A DNA stretch of 64,000 nucleotides from Variovorax davisae. Its GTDB lineage: Bacteria > Pseudomonadota > Gammaproteobacteria > Burkholderiales > Burkholderiaceae_C. Of the stretch, positions 52,042-60,552 are shown piece by piece. The notes beneath the pieces are model-generated. The model did no database searches. It was not told the origin of the DNA and was given only the letters and a program-made list of their open reading frames with translations. The stretch lies in NCBI RefSeq assembly GCF_030316845.1, contig NZ_JASZYS010000010.1, positions 209,375-273,374 of the forward strand, in the 5' to 3' direction. The first letter of the stretch is position 1; each line of letters opens with the position of its first letter. The position numbers and the translations under genes were made by a program.

Positions 52042-54320
52042 GTGCACGCAGGCGCGTAGGGCCGCTCGGCGCCGACGTAGCGCCGCCACTCCTCCAGCGT
52101 CAACCGGCGCCCGGCCAGTCTGCAAGACACCTGCGCCCAGTGGCCGAGGCCGGCCTCGAAGAAGAAGCGCTCCTGCGCCTGCGGATCGGCGCCGGCGATC
52201 CAGCCCGCGCCATCCGGCGCCGCACCGAGCAGCCGGGCGCCCGGCGGCAGCGCGAGCGCGGCATCCAGCGGCGCGGCGGCGGGCAGGTCCCAGAACAGCA
52301 GCCGGCCACCCACCTGCACCGCGACGCGGGCGCTGTCGGCCGCGAACACGGGGTTGCCGGCGATCGATTCGCCCATCTCGCCCGGCAGCTCGGCGCCGTC
52401 CACCACCGGCTGGCGGTCGCTCGCGCGGATGACGGTCAATCGCGGCACTTCCACGCTGGAGAGGCCGCTGGTGTCGACGCTGAAGGGCGCCGGCGGCGGC
52501 GCCGTGGTGCCGGGCCAGGCGATCCAGCGGCCGTCCGGGCTGCGCACGCCGCGCGCCTCGGACTGCTGCGGCGCAGGCGCCGGCCCCGCCCATCGCTGCC
52601 AGCGGCCCAGGTCGACCGGCAGCGTCACGAACAGCCGGCCGTCCTGGCCGGCCGACACCAGCGTGCGTCCGTCGGCCGCAAACGCCAGGCCGCGCACGGC
52701 GCCCGCATGGCGCAGCAGCGCCTGCCCCGGCCAAGGCTGAGCGTCTTGGGTCCAGGACCAGCGCATCACCGCGCCGTTGCCGTGGCCGGTGACGACGAAG
52801 CGGCCGTCCGGGGACACCGCCATCCGCTCGAGCGCGCCCTGCCCGGGCACGTCCTGCTTCGCAATGCGCTCGCCGCTCAGGGCGTCGAACACCTCGATGC
52901 GTCCGCCGCGCGAGGCGGCGAACACCCAGCGGCCGGAGGCGTCGAAGGCCAGCCCCGCCACGGCGCCGATGGCCGACGTCGCCAGCCTGGGAACGGCAGC
53001 GCCGGGCGCGACCGCGACGGCCTGCATGAAGCCCTGGTCGCCGCCCGCGACGACCCAGCGGCCATCGGGACTGAACGCCACGGCCGTGAGGTCGACCGCC
53101 GCGTTCAGCAGCAGCCGGGCGCTGCGGCTGGCGAGCTCGTGCAGCCGCAGCGACCTGCCACTCGACACGGCGGCCAGCGTCGCGCCGTCCGGGCTGAACG
53201 CCAGCCCGAAGACGAAGCTCGGCGTCGACTCGCCGATCTTGTCGCCATCCGGCAGGGTGCTGCTGCCCGTGGCCTGGTGGACGGTGATCTCGCGGCTCGA
53301 TCCGGCATGGGCCCAGGTCCGGCCGTCCGGCGCGAAGGCGATGGCCGTGACGGCGCCGTAGAGGTTGATGCCGGTCGTCGGTGGCACGACGGTCTCGACG
53401 GCCGGCCGGTCCAGCGCGCCGCGCAGCACCGCGCCATGCGCGTCGGCCAGCACCAGCGCATCGCCCTGGGGGCTCACCGCCAGGGCGGCGAAGGCCGCCG
53501 GGTGCTGCTGCAGGCGCGCGACGGGCAAGGACGACATGACCCCCAGCAAGGCGCCGTCCGACGCCGGCGTGCGCACGATCGCCTGCGATTGCACCGCCAG
53601 CAGCAGCGCGCGAACCGGATCGCGCACCAGCGACGCCGTCGACTGCGCCGCGAGCTGGCGCGAGAGCGCCTGGTCGCGCAGTGCGTTGGCCCGGTCGCGC
53701 TCGCGCAGGGCGACCAGGGCCTGCCACACCGCCAGGGCCGCCAGCACGGCCAGGCCCAGGCCCACCGCGCCCACGAAGGCACGCCACAGCCGGTTCGCCG
53801 TCAGCCGGCGCGGGGCCGTGAGCAGCCGGGCCACGAGCGGGTCGGTCGCCAGGCCCCGGGCCGCGGAATCGGGCTGCTCGTCGAGCCAGATGCTTCCGCC
53901 GTGCTGCAGCCAGGGCTGCGCGGCTTCGGACAGCACGGGGTCGCGAAAGCTGCCATCGAGGCAGACCGGGATCACGGGCCGGCCCGGCCGCTCGGCCCTG
54001 AAGGTCTCGACCTCGGTGCGCACCCAATTGGGCAGCGCCAGCGTGCCGCGGTTGACGACCACCACCAGCAGCTTCGAGCGCAGCAGCGCCCGCCGCAGGG
54101 TGTCGGACAACGGTGCGCCGGGGGGCGCCTCGTCTTCGCTGAAGAACACGCTCAGGTCCCGCTCGCGCAGCCGCCGGGCCAGGTCCGACGCGTAGCTCTG
54201 CGAGCCGCGCGGCGGTCCGCCGAGCGCGAAGGAGACGAACACGTCGTAGCCGAACAGACGCGAGGCGAACGAGGCCTTCGGGGCTTGCGGGGAAGGCGAT
54301 GGGGCCGGCGTTTCCTTCAC
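52038..54320 (-). CDS. TIR-transmembrane-WD40 repeat protein (possible NADase sensor)
   Basis: This 760-residue protein has three parts. A TIR domain spans about residues 24-150: YDVFVSF strand, BB-loop-like SEDEAPPGAPLS, and NWVRTEV with W99 and E103 at the position of the catalytic Trp/Glu of NAD-cleaving TIRs such as SARM1 (WVHKE). A single membrane helix spans about 181-204. An amphipathic linker (RERDRANALRDQALSRQLAA) leads to eight or nine WD40-like blades (about 270-740), with repeated FSPDGRxxxxG motifs. TIR enzymes of this kind act in phage defence or signalling by destroying NAD or making nucleotide signals. The N-terminus is probably cytosolic, so the propeller could face the periplasm. 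The start is well supported by the ORF, though no ribosome-binding site is clear. The TIR, membrane and propeller parts are visible; the function is inference. Confidence 0.85.
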   Translation of the reverse strand: MKETPAPSPSPQAPKASFASRLFGYDVFVSFALGGPPRGSQSYASDLARRLRERDLSVFFSEDEAPPGAPLSDTLRRALLRSKLLVVVVNRGTLALPNWVRTEVETFRAERPGRPVIPVCLDGSFRDPVLSEAAQPWLQHGGSIWLDEQPDSAARGLATDPLVARLLTAPRRLTANRLWRAFVGAVGLGLAVLAALAVWQALVALRERDRANALRDQALSRQLAAQSTASLVRDPVRALLLAVQSQAIVRTPASDGALLGVMSSLPVARLQQHPAAFAALAVSPQGDALVLADAHGAVLRGALDRPAVETVVPPTTGINLYGAVTAIAFAPDGRTWAHAGSSREITVHQATGSSTLPDGDKIGESTPSFVFGLAFSPDGATLAAVSSGRSLRLHELASRSARLLLNAAVDLTAVAFSPDGRWVVAGGDQGFMQAVAVAPGAAVPRLATSAIGAVAGLAFDASGRWVFAASRGGRIEVFDALSGERIAKQDVPGQGALERMAVSPDGRFVVTGHGNGAVMRWSWTQDAQPWPGQALLRHAGAVRGLAFAADGRTLVSAGQDGRLFVTLPVDLGRWQRWAGPAPAPQQSEARGVRSPDGRWIAWPGTTAPPPAPFSVDTSGLSSVEVPRLTVIRASDRQPVVDGAELPGEMGESIAGNPVFAADSARVAVQVGGRLLFWDLPAAAPLDAALALPPGARLLGAAPDGAGWIAGADPQAQERFFFEAGLGHWAQVSCRLAGRRLTLEEWRRYVGAERPYAPACT

Positions 54321-54430
54321 GCGGCCATTCTGGCGGATGGCGCCGGCTGGCGCACGCGGCGCCCCTCGCCGGGAGGATGCGCAAACGCGCGCCTTGCCTA
54401 GACTGGGAGGCCATGAAGTGGGAGATGATC

Positions 54431-54835
54431 ATGGTGACCCAACCACCGCAACCGCTGGCTCGCGCGCCCCTGCGCTGGGCCAGCGTCGTACTCGCAGCCG
54501 CCGCCTTGGGCGCGCATTCGCCAGCCACCGAGGCCCAGCCCGCCGGCTGCAACTACGGCCCGGACACCTGCGCGCAAGGCTATGTCTGGCGCGAAGCCGA
54601 TGGCCGCGACCATGTCTGCGTGAAGCCCGAAATCCGGGCCCAGACAGCCGCCGAGAACCGCGCGGCGCCGACGCGCGTGGCAGGCTCGGGGGCCTACGGG
54701 CCGAACACCTGCCGGCAAGGCTTCGTCTGGCGCGAAGCCTTCCGGGGCGACGTGGTCTGCGTCATCCCCGAAGCGCGCGCGCAGGCGGCCAGCGACAACG
54801 CGCAGGCCGCCCGTCGCCGGGCCTGCCGCCAGTAG
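54431..54835 (+). CDS. Secreted protein with two tandem cysteine repeats
   Basis: This 134-residue exported protein has a signal peptide (RWASVVLAAAALGAHS, cleaved near EAQ36) and two repeats (about 42-79 and 89-126) that are identical at 24 of 38 positions. The consensus is YGPxTCxQG(Y/F)VWREA with a later VCVxPExRAQ. Each repeat has two cysteines, so one disulfide per repeat is likely. I know such repeats from uncharacterised exported proteins in other bacteria, with variable copy number. ATG 54431 is chosen for its GGGAG at 54420-54424; ATG 54413 is too close to its upstream GGGAGG. It is divergent from the TIR-WD40 gene across 110 bp. Confidence 0.75.
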   Translation: MVTQPPQPLARAPLRWASVVLAAAALGAHSPATEAQPAGCNYGPDTCAQGYVWREADGRDHVCVKPEIRAQTAAENRAAPTRVAGSGAYGPNTCRQGFVWREAFRGDVVCVIPEARAQAASDNAQAARRRACRQ

Positions 54836-54905
54836 GCTCTCACTCGAAGTCGCCGCGGAAGACGACGGCTTCGGAGCGCATGGGCCTGGGTCGGCGACCT
54901 CGTGA

Positions 54906-55628
54906 TCAGATCTGGTCCACGAACCGCCGCAGCCCTTCCAGGTCGACCACGGTGATTCCCCCGTACTCGATCTGCAGCAGCCCCGCCGCCCGCAGCCGGT
55001 TCAAGGCCGCGTTGCACCGCTGCCGCGACAGCCCGGAGAGATTGGCGATCTCCTCCTGCGAGGTCTCCAGGTGCGCCTGCCCCAGCGGATGCAGCCAAGG
55101 GTGGAACAGCCCCGCGATCGCCCTGGCCACCTGGCTGTCGGCGTCCAGCAGCCGCTGCGCCGCGTAGTTGCCCATGAACCAGTGCAGCCGCTCGTTGATC
55201 TGCACCAGCAGGAAGTGGTTGAAGCTCAGCTGCGTGCGGTGCAGCCACTCGAAGGTCTCGATCGGCAGCACCGCCACCCGGCTGTCGCGCAGCGCGATGA
55301 TGTCGGCCGTGCGCGGCACGGCGCGCAGCAGCGTGCCCTCGCCGGCCCAGCTGCCGACCGACAGGCCGCCGAAGGTCACCGAGCGGCCGTCGTCCGAGGT
55401 GATCGACCATTTGAGCAGGCCTTCGAGCGTGCCGTACCAGTGCAGCGGGGTCTCGCCGCGCCGGCACAGCGCCGCGCCGGCCGCCACGTGCTCTTCGCGC
55501 ATCTCGTCCAGCACCCGGGCCTGGGCGTCGGCATCGAGCTCCGCGAACCAGCCCGAGACCTCGAGCAGGCCCGGGATGGAGAGGGAAAGGGAGGCGTGCT
55601 GTCTCTGATGGTGAGGCTTGTGGGGCAT
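54906..55628 (-). CDS. Crp/Fnr-family transcriptional regulator
   Basis: This 240-residue regulator has a cyclic-nucleotide-binding-like beta-barrel (about 20-130, with WAGEGTLLRAVPRTADIIAL) and a C-terminal winged helix (SQEEIANLSGLSRQRCNAALNRL). It has no N-terminal cysteine cluster, so it is not an FNR-type oxygen sensor. It is divergent from the BKACE operon and probably controls it. The 104-bp divergent region has no obvious Crp/Fnr palindrome; AATAATAC near 55708 is a possible -10 for the plus strand. Confidence 0.9.
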   Translation of the reverse strand: MPHKPHHQRQHASLSLSIPGLLEVSGWFAELDADAQARVLDEMREEHVAAGAALCRRGETPLHWYGTLEGLLKWSITSDDGRSVTFGGLSVGSWAGEGTLLRAVPRTADIIALRDSRVAVLPIETFEWLHRTQLSFNHFLLVQINERLHWFMGNYAAQRLLDADSQVARAIAGLFHPWLHPLGQAHLETSQEEIANLSGLSRQRCNAALNRLRAAGLLQIEYGGITVVDLEGLRRFVDQI

Positions 55629-55732
55629 GGGCGATCCTCGCCTCGTAAACCCTGATCCAGAATGTCGTCGCGATGACTGCCAGGGGGATGCAGGCCAAAA
55701 ATAATACCCTGCTGTTCACAGGAGACCCACCG

Positions 55733-56653
55733 ATGTCGAAGCGCAAAGTGATCGTGACCATCGCCCCCACCGGCGGCATGGCCCACAAGTCGCAGAACCC
55801 CCACCTGCCCACCCAGCCGGCCGAGATCGCCGCCGACGTGGTGGCCTGCTGGCGCGCCGGCGCCAGCGTGGTCGCGCTGCACGCCCGCCGCCCCGACGAC
55901 GGCGCCACCTGCAACGCCGACGTCTACCGCGACATCAACACCCGCATCCGGGCGGCCGGCTGCGACATCGTCATCAACAACTCCACCGGCGGCGGGGTGC
56001 ACGGCGACATGATCAAGCCGCTGCCGGGCGACCGCTGGGAGATCGCCTTCGAGGAGCGCATCAAGGGCATGGACGCCGGCGCCGAGATGTGCACGCTCGA
56101 CGCCACCACGCTCAACCTCTCCTTCGAGGGCCGCGAGATCCTCATGGACACGCCGCTGACCAAGGGCCGGGCCCTGGCCGCCGGCATGAAGGCCCGCGGC
56201 ATCAAGCCCGAGTGGGAGGTGTTCAGCCCCACCCACATCCTGCAGGACACGACCACCCTGATCCAGGAAGGGCTGGACGACGAGCCCTACTTCATCAACC
56301 TGGTGATGAACGTGCACCGCAACTTCCAGAACGCGATGCCCTACTCGCCGCGCAACCTGCAGATGATGGTCGACACCCTGCCCAAGGGCGCGATCTTCGG
56401 CGTCAGCGGCATCGGCCCGTCGCAGCTCGAGGCCAACATCGCGGCGCTGCTGCTGGGCGGCCATGCGCGCGTGGGGCTGGAAGACAACCTCTACTACCGC
56501 CACGGCGAGCTGGCCACCAACCTGCAGCTGACCGAGCGCATCGTGCGGATCATCCGCGAGATGGACATGGAACCCGCCACGCCGGCCGAGGCGCGCGAGA
56601 TCATGGGCCTGCCGCGCGTCGGCGCGCCCCGGCCCGAGTTCGCGCCGCGCTGA
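55733..56653 (+). CDS. BKACE-family (DUF849) beta-keto acid cleavage enzyme
   Basis: This 306-residue Zn-dependent enzyme belongs to the 3-keto-5-aminohexanoate cleavage family. Family members condense a beta-keto acid with acetyl-CoA and split it to acetoacetate and a new CoA ester. Recognisable text is VTIAPTGGMAHKSQNPHLP, HARRPDDGATC, the catalytic-core NNSTGGG, EMCTLDATTLN, GVSGIGPSQLEANIAALLLGG and HARVGLEDNLYY. The metal ligands are expected to be His and Glu of these motifs. With a carnitine-type dehydrogenase downstream it may cleave a dehydrocarnitine-like keto acid. AGGAGA precedes the ATG. Confidence 0.9.
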   Translation: MSKRKVIVTIAPTGGMAHKSQNPHLPTQPAEIAADVVACWRAGASVVALHARRPDDGATCNADVYRDINTRIRAAGCDIVINNSTGGGVHGDMIKPLPGDRWEIAFEERIKGMDAGAEMCTLDATTLNLSFEGREILMDTPLTKGRALAAGMKARGIKPEWEVFSPTHILQDTTTLIQEGLDDEPYFINLVMNVHRNFQNAMPYSPRNLQMMVDTLPKGAIFGVSGIGPSQLEANIAALLLGGHARVGLEDNLYYRHGELATNLQLTERIVRIIREMDMEPATPAEAREIMGLPRVGAPRPEFAPR

Positions 56654-56666
56654 ACAGGACACCGAC

Positions 56667-57617
56667 ATGAGCAACACGCCATCGGACGTGCAACGGGTGG
56701 CGGTGGTCGCCACCGGCGTCATCGGCGCGAGCTGGGCCGCCTACTTCCTGGCGCGCGGGCTCGACGTCGAGGCCACCGACCCTTCGCCCGGCGCCGAGGC
56801 GCGGCTGCGCGGCGCAGTGGCGCAGCACTGGCCGACGATGGTCCGCTTCGGGCTCGCCGACGGCGCCTCGCCCGAGCGGCTGCGCTTCCACGCCCGGCTG
56901 GAGGACGCGGTCGCCCAGGCCGACTTCGTGCAGGAAAACGGCCCCGAGCGCATCGACATCAAGATCGACCTGTTCCGCCGCATGGATGCGGCGGCGCCGC
57001 CCGCCACCCTGCTGGCGTCGAGCTCCTCGGGGCTGGCAATCAGCGCGGTGCAGTCCGAATGCCGCCACCCCCAGCGCGTGGTGCTGGGCCATCCCTTCAA
57101 CCCGCCGCACCTGATCCCGCTGGTCGAAGTGGTCGGCGGCGCGCACACCTCGGCCGAGGCGATCGCGCGGGCGATGGCCTTCTACGCGGCCATCGGCAAG
57201 CGCCCGATCCATGTCCGGCGCGAGGTCAAGGGCCACATCGCGAACCGGCTGCAGGCGGCGCTGTGGCGCGAGGCCTTCCACCTGGTCGAGCAGGGCGTGG
57301 CCTCGGTCGCCGACATCGACACCGCGATCGCGCACGGCCCGGGCCTGCGCTGGGCGCTGATGGGCCCGTTCATGAACCTGCACCTGTCGGGCGGCGCCGG
57401 CGGCATCGCCCACCTGCTCGACCACCTGGGCGGACCGATCGAGGACTGGTGGCACGACCTCGGCGCCCCCGCGATGACGGCCGAGCTCAAGCGCCAGGTG
57501 ACCGAGGGCATGGCCGACGAACTGGACGGGCGGCGCAGCGCCGACCTCGAAGCGGCGCGCGACACCCTGCTGCTGGATTTGATCCGCGCCAAGGCCGCCT
57601 CGGCCACCCTCGAATAA
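56667..57617 (+). CDS. 3-hydroxyacyl-CoA / L-carnitine dehydrogenase-like protein
   Basis: This 316-residue NAD-dependent dehydrogenase has a Rossmann N-terminus (VAVVATGVIGASW, residues 11-23) and the 3HCDH C-terminal helical domain (VKGHIANRLQAALWREAFHL, then GPGLRWALMGPFMNLHLSGG). LASSSSGLAISAVQ and GHPFNPPHLIPLVEVV are typical. The usual GxGxxG is AxGxxG here, with the first Gly replaced by Ala15. Its place behind a BKACE gene resembles carnitine-degradation operons, in which a dehydrogenase forms the keto acid that BKACE splits. The gene lies 13 bp after the BKACE stop. Confidence 0.85.
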   Translation: MSNTPSDVQRVAVVATGVIGASWAAYFLARGLDVEATDPSPGAEARLRGAVAQHWPTMVRFGLADGASPERLRFHARLEDAVAQADFVQENGPERIDIKIDLFRRMDAAAPPATLLASSSSGLAISAVQSECRHPQRVVLGHPFNPPHLIPLVEVVGGAHTSAEAIARAMAFYAAIGKRPIHVRREVKGHIANRLQAALWREAFHLVEQGVASVADIDTAIAHGPGLRWALMGPFMNLHLSGGAGGIAHLLDHLGGPIEDWWHDLGAPAMTAELKRQVTEGMADELDGRRSADLEAARDTLLLDLIRAKAASATLE

Positions 57618-57657
57618 CACAAGACAACAAGGCCCGACAACGGCCTGGAGACACGCC

Positions 57658-59469
57658 ATGGCCAGCATCGGCTTCCTGGACGACGCGCGCCAGATCGCGC
57701 CGCCGCGCGCGCTGCGCATCGACTTCGACGACGGCTCCTTCGCCTTGCGCTCGCCGGTGGCGCTGCGGCCCTACGCCCGCTGCGTCGGCGAGTGGCTCGA
57801 GCGCTGGGCGCGCGAGACGCCCGACGCGATCGCGCTGGCCGAGCGCGACGACAGCGGCGAGGCCTGGCGCCGGCTCGACTACCGCGCCCTGCGGCAGGCC
57901 GTGGGCGCGGTGGCGCAGGGCCTGCTCGACCTGGGCGTGCCGCCGCAGCGGCCGGTGGTGATCCTCTCCGACAACGCGATCGACCATGCCGTGCTGATGC
58001 TGGCGACCCTGCACATCGGCCGCACCGCCTGCTCGCTGTCGAGCGCCTATTCGCGCATGGCCCGCGACCCGGCCCGGCTGCACGGCCTGCTGCGCGCGCT
58101 CGACCCGGCGCTGGTCTATGCGTCGGACGCCCGGCTCTACGGCGCCGCGCTCGACGGCCTGGCGCTCGACGCGCCGCGGGTCTTCAGCCGCCATGCCGAC
58201 ACCGTGCCTGGCGCGCTGTCTTTCGAGCGCCTGCTGCAGACGCCCGAGACGCCGGCCGTCATGCAGGCCTTCGAGGCGATCCTGCCCGACGACCATGCCA
58301 AGTACCTGCTGACCTCGGGCTCGACCGGGCGGCCCAAGGTGGTGATCAACACCCACCGCATGCTGTGCGCCAACCAGCAGATGATGGCGCAGACCTGGCG
58401 CTTCCTGGACGACGAGAAGCCGGTGCTGGTCGACTGGCTGCCGTGGAGCCACACCTTCGGCGGCAACCACAACCTGCACATGGTGCTGAGCCATGGCGGC
58501 GCGCTCTACATCGACGAGGGCCGGCCGGCGCCGGGCCTGATCGAGAAGACGCTGCGCAACCTGCGCGAGGTGCGCCCGACCTTGCTGTTCAACGTGCCGC
58601 GCGGCTTCGACATGCTGCTGCCCTTTCTCGAAGCCGACGATGCGCTGGCCGCGGAGGTGATGTCGCGGCTGCGCCTGGCCTTCTATGCCGCCGCGGCGCT
58701 GGCGCCGTCGACCTGGCAGAGGCTGGAGGCGGTCGCGCGGCGCGTGCGGCCGGCCGAGCCGCTGTGGCTCACCACCTCGTGGGGCGCCACCGAGACCTCG
58801 CCGGCCATCACCTCGGCGCACTGGCGGCTCGACGGCGCCGGCTGCATCGGCGCGCCGCTGCCGGGGCTGGAGCTGAAGTTCGTGCCGAACGGCGACAAGC
58901 TGGAGATGCGGGTCAAGGGCGTGTCGGTGTTTCCCGGCTACCGCAACGCGCCGCGCGAGACCGCCGAGGCCTTCGACGACGAGGGCTACTACCGCATCGG
59001 CGACGCCGGCTACCTGGCGGACCCGGCGCGGCCCGAGCGCGGCGTGATGTTCCACGGCCGCGTGGCCGAGGACTTCAAGCTCGCGAGCGGCACCTGGGTC
59101 TCGGTCGGCACGCTGCGGGTCGACCTGGTGTCGCGGCTGGCGCCGCTGGTGCAGGACATCGTGGTCACGGGCCACGACCGCAGCGAGATCGGGCTGCTCG
59201 TGTTCGCCAGCCCGCAGGCCGCGGCGCAGCCGCGCGAGGCCCTGCACGCCGCGCTGCTTCGGGTGATGCGCGAGCTGCGCGATGCCGGCGCCGGCTCCTC
59301 GCAATGCCCGGTGCGGGCGCTGGTGCTGGGCGCCCCGCCCGACATCGATGCCGGCGAGATCACCGACAAGGGCTACATCAACCAGCGCGCGGTGCTCGCG
59401 CGGCGCGCCGCCGAGGTCGTGCGGCTGCATGGGGAGGCCGACGACCCGGAGGTGGTCAGACTCGCGTAA
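57658..59469 (+). CDS. Feruloyl-CoA synthase-like AMP-binding enzyme
   Basis: This 603-residue ANL enzyme activates a carboxylic acid to its CoA thioester. It has AMP-binding LLTSGSTGRPKVVINTH, SWGATETSPA, the hinge region VMFHGRVAEDFKLASGTWVSVG and the catalytic Lys in EITDKGYINQ. The length and this C-terminal motif are those of feruloyl-CoA synthases, but no enoyl-CoA hydratase/lyase or vanillin dehydrogenase is nearby. In this operon it may instead activate the acid handled by the BKACE and dehydrogenase enzymes. A 7-bp GC stem (59469-59488) follows the stop without a T-run. Confidence 0.85.
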   Translation: MASIGFLDDARQIAPPRALRIDFDDGSFALRSPVALRPYARCVGEWLERWARETPDAIALAERDDSGEAWRRLDYRALRQAVGAVAQGLLDLGVPPQRPVVILSDNAIDHAVLMLATLHIGRTACSLSSAYSRMARDPARLHGLLRALDPALVYASDARLYGAALDGLALDAPRVFSRHADTVPGALSFERLLQTPETPAVMQAFEAILPDDHAKYLLTSGSTGRPKVVINTHRMLCANQQMMAQTWRFLDDEKPVLVDWLPWSHTFGGNHNLHMVLSHGGALYIDEGRPAPGLIEKTLRNLREVRPTLLFNVPRGFDMLLPFLEADDALAAEVMSRLRLAFYAAAALAPSTWQRLEAVARRVRPAEPLWLTTSWGATETSPAITSAHWRLDGAGCIGAPLPGLELKFVPNGDKLEMRVKGVSVFPGYRNAPRETAEAFDDEGYYRIGDAGYLADPARPERGVMFHGRVAEDFKLASGTWVSVGTLRVDLVSRLAPLVQDIVVTGHDRSEIGLLVFASPQAAAQPREALHAALLRVMRELRDAGAGSSQCPVRALVLGAPPDIDAGEITDKGYINQRAVLARRAAEVVRLHGEADDPEVVRLA

Positions 59470-59529
59470 GCGGCGCGCGGCCGCCGCTGGCTAGAATCGA
59501 AAATTCATCGCCAGCGGAGATTTCTCGAC

Positions 59530-59943
59530 GTGAGAAGGTGGTTCGTGTTGCTCGGATTGATCGCCAGCCAGGCCCAGGCGCAGCCCCTGTGGTTCACCGT
59601 CACGGGCAATCCGGACGATCCCGGCGTGGACACGGTCGAGGTCGACCCGGTCGCGGTGCGCACCGACGGCGCGCTCAAGACCATGAACGTGCGCGTGAGC
59701 CGTGCCGCCGAGCGGCGCAACTGGGACGGCCTGCCCTACCGCTCCTACGAATCCCGGGTGGTGTTCGACTGCCGGGCCCGCAAGGGTTCCTACGTCGAGG
59801 CGACCTTCTATCCCGTGCCGCTGTGGCGCGGGGCTCCCAAGCCCACGGTCGACTACAGCGCCAATCCCCGGCCGATGCTGTTCCTCGACGTCGAGCCCAA
59901 CCCGACCCAGCGGCTGATCCGCGCCGCCTGCCGCTCGCACTAG
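59530..59943 (+). CDS. Small exported protein (surface-adhesin E-like)
   Basis: This 137-residue protein has a short signal peptide (RRWFVLLGLIASQAQA, cleaved near residue 17) and a beta-rich body. The pattern NWDGLPYRSYESRVVFDCRA, then EATFYP, resembles the surface-adhesin protein E-type domain, a weak likeness. Two cysteines (in FDCRA and AACRSH) could pair. The start is GTG 59530; TAGAAT at 59492 is a possible -10. Its stop shares CTAG (59940-59943) with the convergent lipoprotein gene. Confidence 0.7.
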   Translation: MRRWFVLLGLIASQAQAQPLWFTVTGNPDDPGVDTVEVDPVAVRTDGALKTMNVRVSRAAERRNWDGLPYRSYESRVVFDCRARKGSYVEATFYPVPLWRGAPKPTVDYSANPRPMLFLDVEPNPTQRLIRAACRSH

Positions 59944-60476
59944 CGTTTCGGCGCCCCCGGCGGGAAGTCCGCGAACAGGCGGTCGAGCGTGCGCTGCACC
60001 GTGGCGTCGAGCCGCGACGCATCGTCGGGCAGCACGCCCTCGGCGCTGCCGCGCCAGATCGCGCGCCGGCTCCTGGCGTCGAACATGTCGACCACCAGCG
60101 TGCCGGCCCGGTAGTTGTCGACCGACATCGTCACGCTGTCGCGCGCGCCGCTGAAGCCGAGCCAGCGCAGGTCGTGGCCGATGCCGCTGTAGAAGTTGTT
60201 GAAGGTCTGGCCGTCGCGGGTGGTGACGTGGGCCGCGACATGCACCTCGCCATCGGCGACCCGCTTCCAGCCGCGCGCCTGCAGCCGGGTGTCGATGCCC
60301 TGGATGACGCTCTGCGGCACCAGGGCCGGATCGCCCGCCGGCTCGGCGATCCAGCTGTAGCTGCGATAGCCGTCGAAGCTGGCCTTGGCGTCGAAGTCGG
60401 TCTTGACGGTCACCGGGCTCGCGCAGGCCGCCAGCAGGCTCGCCAGCGCGAGGGCAAGGAATCGTCGTCCGATCAT
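59940..60476 (-). CDS. DUF4136-family lipoprotein
   Basis: This 178-residue lipoprotein has lipobox LLAAC (Cys about residue 18). The body begins VKTDFDAKASFDGYRSYSWI and has the middle VHVAAHVTTRDGQTFNNFYS, which match the DUF4136 family of outer-membrane-associated lipoproteins of unknown function. The C-terminus (VQRTLDRLFADFPPG) is the usual family ending. It lies 76 bp downstream of the response-regulator gene on the same strand, but a separate transcript is likely. Confidence 0.88.
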   Translation of the reverse strand: MIGRRFLALALASLLAACASPVTVKTDFDAKASFDGYRSYSWIAEPAGDPALVPQSVIQGIDTRLQARGWKRVADGEVHVAAHVTTRDGQTFNNFYSGIGHDLRWLGFSGARDSVTMSVDNYRAGTLVVDMFDARSRRAIWRGSAEGVLPDDASRLDATVQRTLDRLFADFPPGAPKR

Positions 60477-60552
60477 GGGTTCTCCTGGGTGGCGAGCGTC
60501 CGGCGGACGCCATGCAGCAGGATGGTACAGCCGGGCCGGCGCGGCCCCGGGC

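Noticed and set aside
59469..59488. Terminator after the feruloyl-CoA-synthase-like gene
   Set aside because: A 7-bp GC stem exists, but no T-run follows and the local GC content makes such stems common.
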